NCBI GenBank assembly: GCA_030737835.1
Contig: CM060849.1
Span: forward strand, 15,915,216-15,979,215
Origin: Acorus gramineus
Lineage: Eukaryota > Streptophyta > Magnoliopsida > Acorales > Acoraceae
Direction: 5' to 3'
DNA length: 64,000 bases
The position numbers were made by a program, and so were the translations under genes. Positions 45,767-58,054 of this stretch are shown one piece after another. Position 1 is the stretch's first letter, and the number at the start of each line of letters is the position of its first letter. Under the pieces are notes generated by a model, which did not search any database, had not been told where the DNA came from, and was given only the letters and a program-made list of their open reading frames with translations.

Positions 45767-48700
45767 GAATCATTGAATTATTGCTAGAAACTAAATTTCT
45801 GGATTTTGCATCACTGAAAGTCTGAACCTCTTCATGGGAGCCCATTAAAAGTATCCCAATCTGTAATAGATATTCTTTCACGGATTAAATCTAACCAAAA
45901 TTTCAACAATTAAATTGTTGCTTCTGGATACGCTTACCATGCTGCTTGATATGCCCACTGGAACCTCCACATTTGGAAAAACATATTTTTTTTGTGCATA
46001 AAGAGATGGAAAACTATGATTATTTTGAAGCATCGAAGAAGTAACTAAACTTTCCTTTTTAAGTTGTTATGACCATATAGCAACTTTGACTCATTCAGAA
46101 TGTATTTATTCAACATTCAGTTTATTTTATCACAATGAGGTTGGCCAACATTGGTTCATCTAAAGAACAACCATAAATTGGACATACTTTAGTTCAAGTG
46201 TTTAAACAACATATTAATCTTTACTCATGTAGTGGAGCTCCTAAATCTCGCATATAAAAAACATATTAAACAATGAAAATCCTTTAATCCAATGTAAACC
46301 TGGGAATCTTTTGTGCATTAAACCTTGATTAATCCAAGTACATAGTGAGGCATAATAAATGAATAGTAGAAATATGCCACACATTGTAAACAAATGCATG
46401 GAAATCTGATTCCCTTAACTGTTTAATCAGTTTTCATTTGCCTTCCATTTATTATTAATTTTCATCTAAAATGTAATCTCTGATAAAATGCTCCTTTGCA
46501 TGAGCTTAAACTGCATAACCATGAGGTAGGTTTTCCCAATTAGTCCTGAACGAAGACTTATGGCAGGACCCTTTCCTAGTCCATCAAATGGCCTCCGAGG
46601 ACTCGGTATCTATCTTTACATAGTTGATGGGCAATAGAATGCCATATATAAAACCGCATCAGTCTTGTTTTGGAAACTTTTCAATTTCTTTAAAAAATTC
46701 CTACATAACTTATCCCATTTTGGGGGTTTCTTAAAATAAGATTGAGGATTATCCTCAAAAACTATTGCCCCTTTTCATCGGTTCAAGGCTCTTTTTTTTT
46801 TCGTCTCATGTAATGTTTAATACATATGTAATGCTCTTGCATAATTTGAATATTACCTGATAATCCAATCTAGTCAAATGCAAAATGATTTTGAATATTA
46901 TTTTTATGATTTATCATGATGTTGCATGCCAATTCTGATGGGGACATCAAGTCAATAGATGCATTTAAAGGTTATCAAGGGAGAAAGGGTAAGAGATCTA
47001 ATTTTATTCCTCTGTGGATAGATATTAGTTAGGTTTTTTTATTTTATTTTGAATAAGAATTGCAAGATTTTAACTGAACCATTGATTTTTAGGATGATCA
47101 ATGGCCTAGATTAAATCACTTAAGTTGTTTATTATTTAATTTAAGTTATTGTAGGATTCAATCTAGACCATAGATCTTTAGAATGATCAATGGTCTAAAT
47201 TAAATTACTTTCTCATTAAATAAAGTTGTAATCTCTACGGAGATTACAAACCCTAATTTTCTTGGGTGTGAAGCTCTAGGGTGTGAAACCCTAACCTTCT
47301 TGGGTGTGATGCCCTAAAATCTATCTTTTTTAATTTTATTTTCTCAAACCACATATCCCCAACCCTAACCCTAATCATCATCACATATCCCTTCATCGTA
47401 TCCTGTTCTACATCAATTTTGGTATTAGAGCCAAGGTTCCTAGGGTGTGAAACCCTAGATCTAAGCCTCCAACAGCCCCTGCCGCTGGTGCCCTCGACCT
47501 CCAACAGCCCCCATTTTGCTGCCCTTGTTGCTGTTGCTGACATGCTGCCCTTGTGTTGCTACCATCAATATTCTTCTCGTGTTGCTGCCCTATTGTGTTG
47601 CTGTGTGGATCCCTCCCTTGCAATACCATCGAGAGTAAAGAAGAAAAAAAAAAGGTTGATTCTATGTTCGTTCTGAAAACCCTAATTTGCTTACCTAACG
47701 AGAAAGGTGCTTCCTTGATTATCGATGAAAGTTTTTGAGAAGAATATGATTCCTGAAGCAGTTGTGGATATGTTATCTAAGACTGGGGAAATTATCGTAG
47801 AAAATCAAGCTGCTTTTGTTGAATGGTCTATGAAACCTTCGTATTTTGATGGAGCGTGGTGTGACATGTTTTCATCATCCAAACGTTCTATTATATTGGG
47901 TCAGCCATGGATAAAAGCTCGGAAATGTATATTTGATTATGAAGGGAGATCATGCACCATACGCCCGCTTTGTATACAGAAGAAAATTATCCTTAAAGGA
48001 TTATCAGATGCGAGATCATTAACGTCAACAAAAGATGCACCTCCAGAGAGGCAACATAAAAATAAAATTCAAGAGAAGGTTGATGTTTCATTAGTGGAAG
48101 ATCGGATACCTGTTTCACAACAACCACCTCCTATGCCTGTTTCACAACAACCGCCTCTGATACCTGTTTTACAACAACCACCAACTTGCAAGGAAATTGC
48201 TATAAAGATCGGCAATCCAAAAAGAAATTTATACGGTGATAGAACAACAGGTGGACTTATTATTTCCCCAACAAATATTTGGAGAAATGCCGCAATTGAA
48301 GATTTTACTTTTCCATCAGGATCCTTTCAGATACACGCAACAAGAACCTCATGACCTTCGAGTTATATCATTCTCTAAAACTCGAGGACGAGTTTTCTCA
48401 AACAAGGGGAGAATTGATGGGGACATCAAGTCAATAGATGCATTTAAAGGTTATCAAGGGAGAAAGGGCAAGAGATCTAATCTTATTCCTTTGTAGATAG
48501 ATATTAGTTAGGTTTTTTATTTTATTTTATTTTGAATAAGAATTGTAGGATTTTATCTGGACCATTGATTTTTAGGATGATCAATGGCCTAGATTAAATC
48601 ACTTAAGTTGTTTGTTATTTAATTTAAGTTATTATAGGATTCAATCTAGACCATAGATCTTTAGAATGATCAATAGTCTAAATTAAATCACTTTCTCATT

Positions 48701-51700
48701 AAATAAAGTTGTAATCTCTACGGAGTGACATTTTTAGAATGAATGAAAAGTTCCTTTTCGAGATATCCTGCTATGGGATTTGTGAGGGTGTGAAACCCTA
48801 ATTTTCTTGGGTGTGAAGCCCTAGGGTGTGAAACCATAACCTTCTTGGGTGTGATGCCCTAGAATCTATCTTTTTTAATTTTATTTTCTCAAACCACATA
48901 TCCCCAATCCTAACCCTAACCCTAATCATCATCACATATCCCTTCATCGTATCCTGTCCTGCATCCTGCTCCTTGTGACATTCATAGTCTTCACATTAAT
49001 GGACTTTTGTCCATATTAAACCATTTCAAGGAAAATGTTGAATTTTTTTTCAGATATAAATAGTTAAATTCTATAAATTGCCACCAAACCTATTATTTTT
49101 GGTACTCAATGCCTCTATGCATATAGTACACAATCTATAATACTCTGTTCAAGGAGAGGTTGTTTGCTTGTCTTTGTGACTTGAAAAGTTCATTGTTATC
49201 TGATCTTTAATCTACTTATAATCCTTGCAGTAATCTGTAAATATTTTATAATATTTTCAGTTGATAGAAAAAACTCCTTATTCCATTACCAGGTTGACTC
49301 CTTTGTAATAACTTTTGCAAACTTTCCATTACATTAATCTGTTTTTTAATGAATGGTTTCCTTCTTCCCACAGGCTACCACTTTTTGGAGAATTTACATG
49401 CCAAAATGCAGTCATGGCAGAGCGCTTTATAGAAGCAGGTAGCGCGTATGTATCTATAGTGACCCCTCTTCCGTTGTGGTTGCTATAATTTCATATTCTG
49501 GATAATCTACAAGGCATGGCATTCAATTTGTTGTGCAGAACTTTTTTTACTGAAAGAAAGTACCATGACATACAATTTGTAGTGCATAACTAAATTTATA
49601 TTTGATTATATGTCAGTTTATCAATTTGCTTAATCATCTTAGGTCTCAATATTCTATAAGCATCTTGATTTTGATTAACATATTAATTTCAAATCAATTT
49701 CTTTTTGGGCTAACTTGGTTGCAAATATTTTTGTTGCATTTCTTCTCACGCTTGGCATCCTGTTGTCTGGCAGTTATGTATTAAAGTTGGAAAAGGCTGA
49801 TGTCTATCGGTTGCCATACTTAGCTAGCAGTGGACCTGGATTTGGTTTGTATCTGATCTTTTGCACTAAAACTATTATAAAATTGATTATCTTTCATTAA
49901 ATTAGTCATTTAATATCCATAGAATATTTTGTTCATTTTCCATGTAGTTGTTCTTTTATTTCATATTTAGGTTTGAAGACAGTAATAGACATAATAACCT
50001 AGACAACAAAGAAAACCCTCGGAATAATCAGACTTGTTGTCCACACCAACACCAGAAGAAGTTTTATCCCTTCCTTGAGCTCAATGATCACCTCAACTGA
50101 AGAAGTCATGAATTTTAAAATGTAGGTCTTTATATTGTTTGATTATAAACCAACACCATTGCCCTCCACCAACCAAATAAAATTAAACAAAATAAAAAAA
50201 CACCATCACAACCAACCCCACTGCAATATACACTCCAAAGAGGAACCAACAACAAAAGAAGAAATATGAACAGCTAAAAGAGCTACATGAATTCCTTCTC
50301 CATGCGCATTTTCTTTATCCTCATAGAAGCTCTCTTTCTAATAGACTGTCACAGAGTTGATGGTTCATATGCTTTATACCGGTTCTATGCAACCTACTAA
50401 TTAAACAGCCAAAAACAGAGTTACAAGATGTACCTCAAGATCAAATAAAATGATATATATACATCTCTCGATTCTTTTGGAAAATAATAACTACTCTTTC
50501 ATATTGCATATAATCCATGTTCATTATTTGTTTGAACTTATAGCATGAATCTTTCAAGTCTTCAATTTAATATAGTGAAGTTACTGTGTAATCATATTAT
50601 TTTACAAGATAACGCAGTCCTGAAAATAAAATAAGCATATAAATAAAGAATTAAGAATTAGTGTCACAAATTCAATAAACATGTTAAATCCTTTATTGCA
50701 TAATGTATGTATATATTTTTTGAAATATCTGTTCATGATATATTTATCTACTAGACCCTTTGTTCCATAAATTCTTTCAACATTTTTATTTGGTCCCCAC
50801 AGATGTGTTTCCTTTTATTTATTTTTCAGCTTTACTTGAAGCTGCAAGGAAAGCCAATTTCAAAGATATATCAAAACGAGTAGAAACTGGGTTTTCATCT
50901 GGAAGGTAAAGTCAATTTAACATTATATTTTTGATAACTTTTTTGGAAATCCCTCGACTCTGGTTTTTGTTTGGGAGGCACATTTATCTTCCATATGAAG
51001 CTCCAACCTTCCCTTTCTCAAAAAAAAAAAAAATTCATGTAAGTTACCTTAGAGTATATTTTATGGAGTTTGATTTTTCTGTAGTTATCTATTGTTCAAT
51101 CCATCTATCCTTGATTTTGACAGTTTGATTATTATAACTTTGCAGCACAGGTTACTAAAACCGTCCATGCATTTTCCTAATATCATAGAGCCACTCTCTA
51201 CTTTAATATTAAACCTTAGTATAAATAAAATCAACCATACTCCACATAGCACCATGTAAAATACGACCCAACAGGATTGGCTCTTCAACTAGATTCATGG
51301 GTTTGTTCCCCACAGGTCTTGGGTTCGGATCCCTATGTAAGGCTTGATGTATAGGTTTTCGGGGTTGATTCTGCGCATCTGAGGTTTTCCAACTAATGTT
51401 TAATGTTCCTTAATGTCACCAAAAACTATGTAAAACATCTTAGCTGCTTTAGCCTCAACATATGCAAATTTATTGACCAATTGAGTTCTCTCCTAATGCT
51501 CATCTGGTTTAACATATTCATAATTTTTTCCCTAAAAAATGAGTATAGATGAACTTCATATATCTAAATTGAAATGCTGGTGAAACAAAACTGGAGTGCA
51601 GATGGAGCCAGCCAATTCTACTTGCATGGGGAACATCAGACAAATATCTACCTCAGTCTGAAGCAGAGAAATTCCAGAAAGGAAACTCCAGTCTTGTGAA

Positions 51701-51929
51701 ACTTAAGTTGATAGAAGGTGCTGGTCATATGCCACAAGAGGACTGGTACATACAGGCGTTATTATTTCATTCATTTCTCGCTTGTGTTTTGTGAACATTG
51801 CTTGATACACCTTTTATGAAGCCAACTTGTTCGGTTTATTTAAACCAGTTTCATCCACCATGTTAACCAATATTCATTGCCATGAACAGGCCAGAGAAGG
51901 TTGTTGAAGCTTTAAGAGTGTTCATTTAA
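40539..51929 (+). CDS. plastid-type alpha/beta-hydrolase-fold protein lacking the nucleophile
   Basis: Exons: 40539-40829, 42243-42318, 43694-43779, 44811-44904, 44998-45074, 45290-45417, 49374-49445, 49774-49844, 50830-50905, 51602-51745 and 51890-51929, in frame to 384 residues. The first 80 or so residues are Gly/Ser/Arg-rich, as in a chloroplast transit peptide. The fold follows the haloalkane dehalogenase/epoxide hydrolase type: an HGxP-like oxyanion loop (IHGAPTQSYSYR), then LAPDWIGFGFSDKP, the elbow strand VLVVQ (to residue 208), an acid in WGTSDKY (D337) and a histidine in GAGHMPQ (H366). At the nucleophile position, where dehalogenases have Asp in VQDW, this protein has Gly209 (VVQGFLVGSYG). 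The close plant relatives I recall (At1g52510 and At4g12830 group) are similar, so it may be non-catalytic. Intron 6 carries an LTR retroelement. Confidence 0.92.
42327..42354. repeat. (CT)n microsatellite
   Basis: A 28-base CT run lies 9 bases inside hydrolase intron 2, next to the exon 2 donor. A similar run is at 45736-45763 in intron 6. Confidence 0.9.
43015..43041. repeat. (CA)n microsatellite
   Basis: A 27-base CA run in hydrolase intron 2. Confidence 0.9.
46936..47412 (+). repeat. left LTR, 477 bp
   Basis: It matches the right LTR closely except for a segment near 47240, where about 70 bases present in the right copy are missing. Within it two units, ACCATTGATTTTTAGGATGA and ACCATAGATCTTTAGAATGA, form an inner tandem duplication that both LTRs share. 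Confidence 0.8.
47725..48354 (+). pseudogene. remnant retroelement frame (protease-region-like)
   Basis: A 209-codon frame inside the LTR element. The middle, RSIILGQPWIKARKCIFDYEG, resembles the end of the aspartic protease domain of Ty3/gypsy polyproteins (ILGxPWL...). It is followed by a Pro/Gln repeat (PVSQQPP, repeated about three times, with VLQQPP). The catalytic DTG/DSG motif is not seen. It is a truncated remnant with no support for a working enzyme. Confidence 0.5.
48415..48963 (+). repeat. right LTR, 549 bp
   Basis: The direct repeat of 46936-47412. It has an extra segment around 48726-48795 (GTGACATTTTTAGAATGAAT and onward) that the left LTR lacks. It ends in GTCCTGCA. Confidence 0.8.
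51268..51427 (+). mobile_element. tRNA-type SINE, copy 3
   Basis: It starts GGATTGGCTCTTCAACTAGA (A-box-like) with a good pol III B box, GGGTTCGGATCCC, about 40 bases further on. The 3' part is GAGGTTTTCCAACTAATG and ends TGTCACCAAAAACTATG. It matches copy 2 at 33455. It lies in hydrolase intron 9, in gene direction. Confidence 0.65.
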
Positions 51930-53794
51930 AGAATTGTATTCGGATCTATTTTTGTTTCGAAGCAGTTGCTGCACTGATGGTAGGTAATACCTTGAAGAAA
52001 AAAAAGGTTTCATTACATTCGTTAAAGTTCACCTGATTAATTTTTGAAGTACAATTCATGAGACCATGTCTACCTCTAGTGTTTTTTTTCTTCTGATTTG
52101 CAGAATTTCTGCAGTTCAGCTCCTCATACAACAGTCAAGGTCATGAACAATACGAGAAATTCAGGATAGTTGGATCGTCGTATTTTTAGCCGATTTCACA
52201 GTAAGTGAAACCAAACCCGTTGGAATTTCCAAAGCAGTATCTACTATGACTTAAATGGCTGCTTTTGATTTCTGTAGTAAAATTTATTATGTGATTTTAA
52301 CTGGTGTTTCTATTTACTTACCCTTTCAGGACACCCAGTTCCACTTAATTCATTGTGTTGGCTAATGAATCTCTCTCTCTCTCTCTCTCTCTATTATGTC
52401 AAAAAAAAAATGCAGGAACTTTTGTGGGATTGCGTGGATTCTTCTGCCTGGAAGGAAGTAGCAATTAATTTGTATATGAAAAAAAAACTGCTACTTGTAA
52501 ACCTTTTTTGTTTATTTGTTTGTGTGTGTATAAGTGTGTTTGTGTGAGATGCCTCTATAAAATTTAATAAATATTTCAAAATCTATTCAAAAGATCCATC
52601 ATCTAATTCTTTTTTTTTTTGGATGCAAGGGATCCATCATCTAATTCATGTTGGCATATTTAATTCTTACTGTACCTAGGTTAAAAAAATAAAAAACAGG
52701 CCATGTTATTCAATCATGCATCATGAAGGTGATACGTGGTACTGGTAAGTAGCATGAAAGTATATGCTGTTGAAACTAGATCTTGATGGGGAATTATTAA
52801 TGACAAATCATGCATGGAAGACCAGCTTACTATATTCCTTGTTAGAGAAAAGAGTGCTGATACACACGGTCTATTTTATAGGTTGTTTTGTAGTTTCATA
52901 CAGTATAATAACGTAATATATATTGTACTATCATAGTGTATACTACACTATTATAATATATACTGTAGTCAATTTTTTTCATTTTTTTATCATGAAAAAA
53001 AATACACTAATGTATCTCAGTATATATTTTATTTCATATAATAGCATGCACTTTAAAGGGTGAGTATATAATTTTATAAAAAAAAGAAAAATGAGATGAA
53101 TGTTAAAATTTGACTCTTAAGGTTTCTGATTTTTTATGAGCCGTAAGTGTTTAGATAAATCAGTTAGATTCTTTAGAAACTAAAATTTGCATATCATCAC
53201 AAATAAAAATTCACAAAATTATACACCCAGATATATGTATTTTTCTATTTTTAAAATTCCTACTTGAATATTACAAATTTTATCATAATGAGCAAAAAAT
53301 GCTAATATTTGGAGTAAATCTCAACCTTCATTTTAAGGGACAAAAAAATTACACTATTCATCATTCACCTTTATACAGCCAACAATACCAGAATAATCTT
53401 GTGTGTATTTTTTATTTCTAGTTCTAGTTCTCACCTGTTCCAATCCACTCTCCCTGTGGAGGACAACAGAATAAATTAGCTACACAGTTATTAAAGCAGC
53501 AAGAATAGAATAGAGAGACATGCTCCATAAAAACCCAGCTTTGAAAAATCGAATTCCATATACAGTGGGTTCAACCCACAACTATCAATTGCACTCAGAA
53601 GAAAGTAATAATACAATGATTGATATTTTTCACATAGCATTTATTAGACAAGTGAGAATATAGAATCACATGAAGAATCCATCTCGCTAATACCACACAA
53701 ATTCAAATCAAGGGCTCAAATATGTGACACGTGAATAACAGTTTTTATGTACAAAACCTGGACAAAAACACAACAATCAAATTTACCAGACCGA
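51930..53794. other. spacer between convergent hydrolase and VAMP genes
   Basis: It holds the hydrolase 3' UTR with two probable introns: GTAGGT at 51980 to AG at 52103, and GTAAGT at 52201 to AG at 52415. The second contains a CT microsatellite at about 52371-52392. Beyond this are AT-rich DNA, a dispersed AT-rich repeat at 52895-53085 and the VAMP 3' UTR. No gene is seen. Confidence 0.5.
52895..53085. repeat. AT-rich dispersed family, copy 2
   Basis: It contains GTACTATCATAGTGTATACTA, CACTAATGTATCTCAGTATATA and TATTTCATATAATAGCATGCAC in this order, as in the copy at 62975-63165. Confidence 0.6.
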
Positions 53795-56700
53795 TCATCT
53801 TAGACACGAGGGAAGTGTGATCCCATGGCACACAAATGCGAGCACAATGTAGATGATGATCAGGAGGAGGACGATCAACATGATCCTGCAAATGTGTCAT
53901 ACACAAGTGAAAAAGCCTCAGCACTATATTTGATACAGCCAAATTTAATGTTCCTCACTAAGTAGGATGATTTAGATCGTATCTCTCTATTTGGTAAGAT
54001 GGAGTAGGTGTTGCTAGAAGATCTTCGGCATCGACATTGAGAAAAAGATAAATTTAGAGATATTAATAAAGTGGTTTGGATTTACATACATTAACTTCAC
54101 ATTTCTCCACCAGACAGTATTCCTGAAACGGCGGGCTTGCTTCCTAAAACGCAATGTATTCCCTTGCATATGTGAGGTTTTATCAACCAAAAGTTCCAAT
54201 CGATCTCCTCTATCTAAAACTTTATCAATATTTTCTATCATGACATTGCGCACCTGTTGAATTAACCATCAAATAAATTATTTGAAAACATTAAGCAACT
54301 GTATAGACATACAGAAAAAGAGGGGAAAAAACAAAAAAATAGCAAGGTTAACATAAAAAAAATATTCAATGTATAATTACAACAGCAGTGTAATTCTACC
54401 TTTGTATTGAACACTTCTAATTGAAAGCCTTTTCCAAAAGTGACAGATGGGCACGTAGAAGACAACAAAAAAAAATTGTTTCTAAAGGGCTTGGTGAATT
54501 CAAGCTAAGGTGGAGATTTGTGGTGAGGGGGCCTTGAATTCTACATTTGCACTGGACATTTTGCATAGAAGACCTTTTACAAAGGTGGAGGTCCAATATC
54601 TCATAATTGATCAAGTCAATATCAAATTATCTACAGGGATTCAAAGCCACTAATTCTTGCTACTCATGTACTTACAAGATTAACTCTACCATGGTCTTGC
54701 TCATCGAACCTCTGGATCCATCAATCTCTTATTGACTGTAATATTGCTATAAGTGATCGTTCCGTTATCATTTTCGTGGCCCAACCATCCTCAATGTCCA
54801 TTTTCACGACATCCATTCATCTGCCACTTACCGCATATAACTTGTTACCATCATTTACAACATCCATAAATAAGAACATCTATTTACAAATGCTTTTTAC
54901 ATATGCTCTTCACATAATTATGTCTAAAGCAACTCTCATCAACATTATCGCCAATATTTTTCTATCTTCGGTATGGCAAGATTCTCCATCTTCGTAACAA
55001 AGTTTATCCTAAAAGGTAAGATGAGATCATTGGCATCTGATCAGCCGGTGATTCTTCCACGAGGAATTATCTTGTATTCCTATTCCACCATATTTAGTGT
55101 TTGCTTTCCTTGTCCCAATCTGAACCTCTTTAAAGTCACATTCACTTCTTGAAACCTCCAGCTACGAGTAACATTCCTTCAAGTCTTGCAGAAGTGTGAA
55201 CTCAACCTTTCAATTTTGGATTTTATTATTCACTGGGAATGTACATGTACAGTTAAGCCAACCCTTTTTTATATATAATATAAAGATGGGAGTACCACCT
55301 GAATTTTATTATATGTCAGATGAATACTCTACAATTCAGGTAGTCGATGAAGCACCTTCAAAAGATGAATTTTCTATACAACTCACTAGACCTTATTAAA
55401 ACTGTTATGTCTGTTAAAATCTCGACAGTCAAATAAAAGTTACTCACTTCATTTAGGCTACCATTTGTGTGCAGCAGTTCATACAAAACTCCTTAAAATC
55501 ATTACTTACATCGCTTGTGTCAAAGCCCTGTGGTGATAATCGCATAGAGTCTGCATTAACATTATTTTACAAGAACAAATTAACACCATAATGTGCATTT
55601 TAAAGCAGAAAACAGCAGAGACATTATATCAATGAGTCATAAAAATAACACATCAAACGCATTTTTGTAATGTTGCACAGTGCACAGCTAAAGATACAAT
55701 GGTAAATAAGGAATCATGATGATGCAATGGATTGAAACAGAACAGCTGATTGATCATACAAATAAGAATGAAAATAGAATGAAGTGTATAGTTAATCTGA
55801 AAAGGTTTAACATACAATATAATTCACAAGTATTTGGAGCCTACCTGATTCATTTCACCTCTGATGCGATTTATCCTATCTGCATTAGGGTCACTCGAAT
55901 AATATTCCATCTGTTGGCTCAAAATCCTAGAAAATTCATCATTCATGGCATAAGCAAGGGCTGTATGACAAGCACGCCCATACGCCTTCACAAATCTCCC
56001 ATGGATATCCTCAAGGAATGCAAAGGGTATCCTCCCTAAACGCCGATTTGATACAACAGTGAGAATTTTGAAGCAGAGAATATGAAGGAAACATGACTAA
56101 AGAGCTACTTTCAAGACAAACAAAATTGATACTAATCAGTAAATTACTTTAGTTACAGGATATAAAAACTGCCCTCTCCAGTTTGTTTGTTCATAATATG
56201 ATTCAACATCACTTTTCCAAGGTTAACTGATTTTAGATTAATGCAGTTGTTTGCTCATAACTATGAATCAACATCACTTTTCCAGAGTTAACCGATGTTA
56301 GATTAATGAAGTTGTTCGAACAATAACTGAATAACAGCCATCAATCAAACTGACTCTGAGTTCCTCAACGTTGTAGCATACACTTTACGTAGTAATGGAT
56401 TGCCAAAACCTCAACTGAGAGGTGTTATAGTATCTGCCTGAATTACACGAAAATTTAAAATATCAAGGAAAACTAATAAAAAAACAATTCAAAATTTTTG
56501 TTTTCATAAAAACAAGGACATCTTTAGATTATGTAATGCCTTGACTCAAAGTAATAGCAAAGCATCCAAAAGTTCTTAAGTTATTTATCCAATTTTGGTC
56601 CTTGGTTGCAGTAAGTCCTCCTAGTTCTCTACCAGCTCTGACTTCAATTCATGATCCTCAATGTCAAACCTGCTCCATCTCCAAAGGGAGGTCCTTACTC

Positions 56701-57892
56701 TGAGTTTTCAATATGGATGTTCCCTTGTTCCAATTCTGTTTTTAACTCACACTATCCCTCAAAGTACATGCAAACAGGGTTCGAAATGTCAGTTTTAATT
56801 TCCATGTTGGATCCCGGATTGAAGGACATTGCCGACACGTCGTTTACATCAAGGAAACAATGTTTCTTAAAAAAAAAACTAAAACTAAAAAAAAAAAAAC
56901 TCACCTAAAATGGACTTGAATATAATTTTTCTAACATTATATAAATTTTCAATATCAACATGCACATTTTTACCCAGCCACAATTTCTGCCAAATTTTGT
57001 TAAGTAACTCGCATGCAGCAACAAGACATGTCTCACGCATCACTTCCAAGAAGTTGCTTTCTATATTCTTATCATTGCCACACATGAGATTTAGGAAATC
57101 TTAAACGTCAAAAAAAAAAAAAAGATCGCAATAGGCAAAACTTCAACAAGCCTTGTCATATAAACAGAATTAGCAATAAATTTGAAGGGGAAATATGTAA
57201 CTTTAAGCATTCACTATCCCATTCAGGATTCACTCACTTCCATTATATCCTCCCTTTCTTTAAACTGCAAGTACCCAAAAAGTTTAACTAGTCAAAACAA
57301 AAAAATTTATCCCCCAAATCAAAAACTCCCCGCAAAATGCATCCGATGTAAAAGGTGAAACGAAATGAGTAAATTGTTGAGTTGATGTCTTGCATTTTGG
57401 TGATTGAACACTAAAGTAATAATCACACACAAAGGAGGACAGTACACTCTTACCCATTTATGCACGTTTAATGCCAGTCCTGTGATTTCTATGTTATATG
57501 TGAGGCATCATGGTAATATATCTAAGCTTCTGTTTCAAAATGATCATAACCTATCCGTCCCTTCTTTTTAACAATCAATACCAATTCAATCACAAAAAAC
57601 TCAAAACAGAAACATTTCAAAGAATCAACAAAACCAAAGATCGACGAGAGGGGACGAGAGAAGATACAGAACTGCCGGAGGATTCGTCGGCCATGCAGAG
57701 GACGGTGAGGCCGTCGGTCCTCTTGACGTGGAAGACGTACCGGTCCTGCGAGTACGACAGGTGGCTGTCGTTGCTCCCGGAGGGGATCTTCTCCAGTATC
57801 TGCTTAGCGATGGCGCCGGCGTTCGTCGCCGACGCGTTGAACTCCGCCAGGACCACCGTCCCCCTCGCCACCAAGGAGTACAGAATCGTCAT
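53795..57892 (-). CDS. VAMP711: vacuolar R-SNARE, VAMP71 group (VAMP711-like)
   Basis: Minus-strand exons: 57892-57673, 56035-55845, 54253-54090 and 53885-53795, in frame to 221 residues. An N-terminal longin domain (about 1-115) starts MTILYSLVARGTVVLAEF and includes YSQDRYVFHVKRTDGL. The SNARE motif is at about 130-190 with the zero-layer Arg at about residue 152 (KVLDRGDRLELLVDKT). A C-terminal membrane anchor (about 191-213, MIMLIVLLLIIIYIVLAF) is followed by a short lumenal tail (CHGITLPSCLR). Plant VAMP71 proteins sit on the vacuole and late endosomes, pair with Qa, Qb and Qc SNAREs to fuse vesicles with the vacuole, and affect stomatal and stress responses. The sequence fits Arabidopsis VAMP711-713 better than VAMP714. 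Full length; nothing is missing. Confidence 0.95.
56185..56320. repeat. two-unit tandem duplication in VAMP intron 1
   Basis: A unit of about 68 bases occurs twice in a row, each with TTCATAA/CTCATAA, ATCAACATCACTTTTCC and TTAGATTAATG followed by AGTTGTT. No coding role. Confidence 0.7.
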
Positions 57893-58054
57893 CTCCGATC
57901 GATCGCTCTCTCTCTCTCTCGCTCCAACTATGAACGAAACCCTAGAACGATCGAATTTTATTTTATCTCCAATGGGGGAGCTTCCCCAAATTGGAGGGGT
58001 CGGTTCAATTATAGGTTTCCAATATTTTGCGCAGCTTTCAATTAAATAAATAAA
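57893..58054 (-). promoter_or_regulatory. VAMP711 leader and promoter with telo-box
   Basis: Upstream of the ATG at 57892 there is a CT/GA repeat (about 57904-57920). The motif AAACCCTA, a telo-box, lies at 57937-57944. The function is inferred from the motif. Confidence 0.45.

Larger units (their letters stand above)
46936..48963 (+). mobile_element. non-autonomous LTR retrotransposon in hydrolase intron 6
   Basis: Two direct repeats start TGATGGGGACATCAAGTCAA (46936 and 48415) and end in CA (47412 and 48963). Just inside the first is TGGTATTAGAGC (47420-47431), one mismatch from the plant initiator-Met-tRNA primer site. Just before the second is the purine tract AAGGGGAGAA (48404-48413). 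The 1-kb interior holds only a 209-codon remnant frame; gag, reverse transcriptase and integrase are absent, so it must be moved by proteins of a relative. The repeats differ by about 70 extra bases in the right one. No 5-bp target duplication is clear (AATTC against TCCTG). Confidence 0.82.

Noticed and set aside
49438..49445. Alternative donor GTAGCG for hydrolase exon 7
   Set aside because: It gives a frame that stops at once in the next exon. The donor GTATGT at 49446 keeps the frame and fits the family sequence.
57666..57680. A GC-type donor for VAMP exon 1 (CCG/GCAGTT)
   Set aside because: The GT donor at 57672 (minus strand, GTTCTG) gives the family sequence GRRIPFAF in frame, so no unusual intron is needed.
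57510..58049. A 179-codon plus-strand frame opposite VAMP exon 1
   Set aside because: It overlaps a confirmed exon in antisense, has no recognisable domain and runs through the VAMP promoter.
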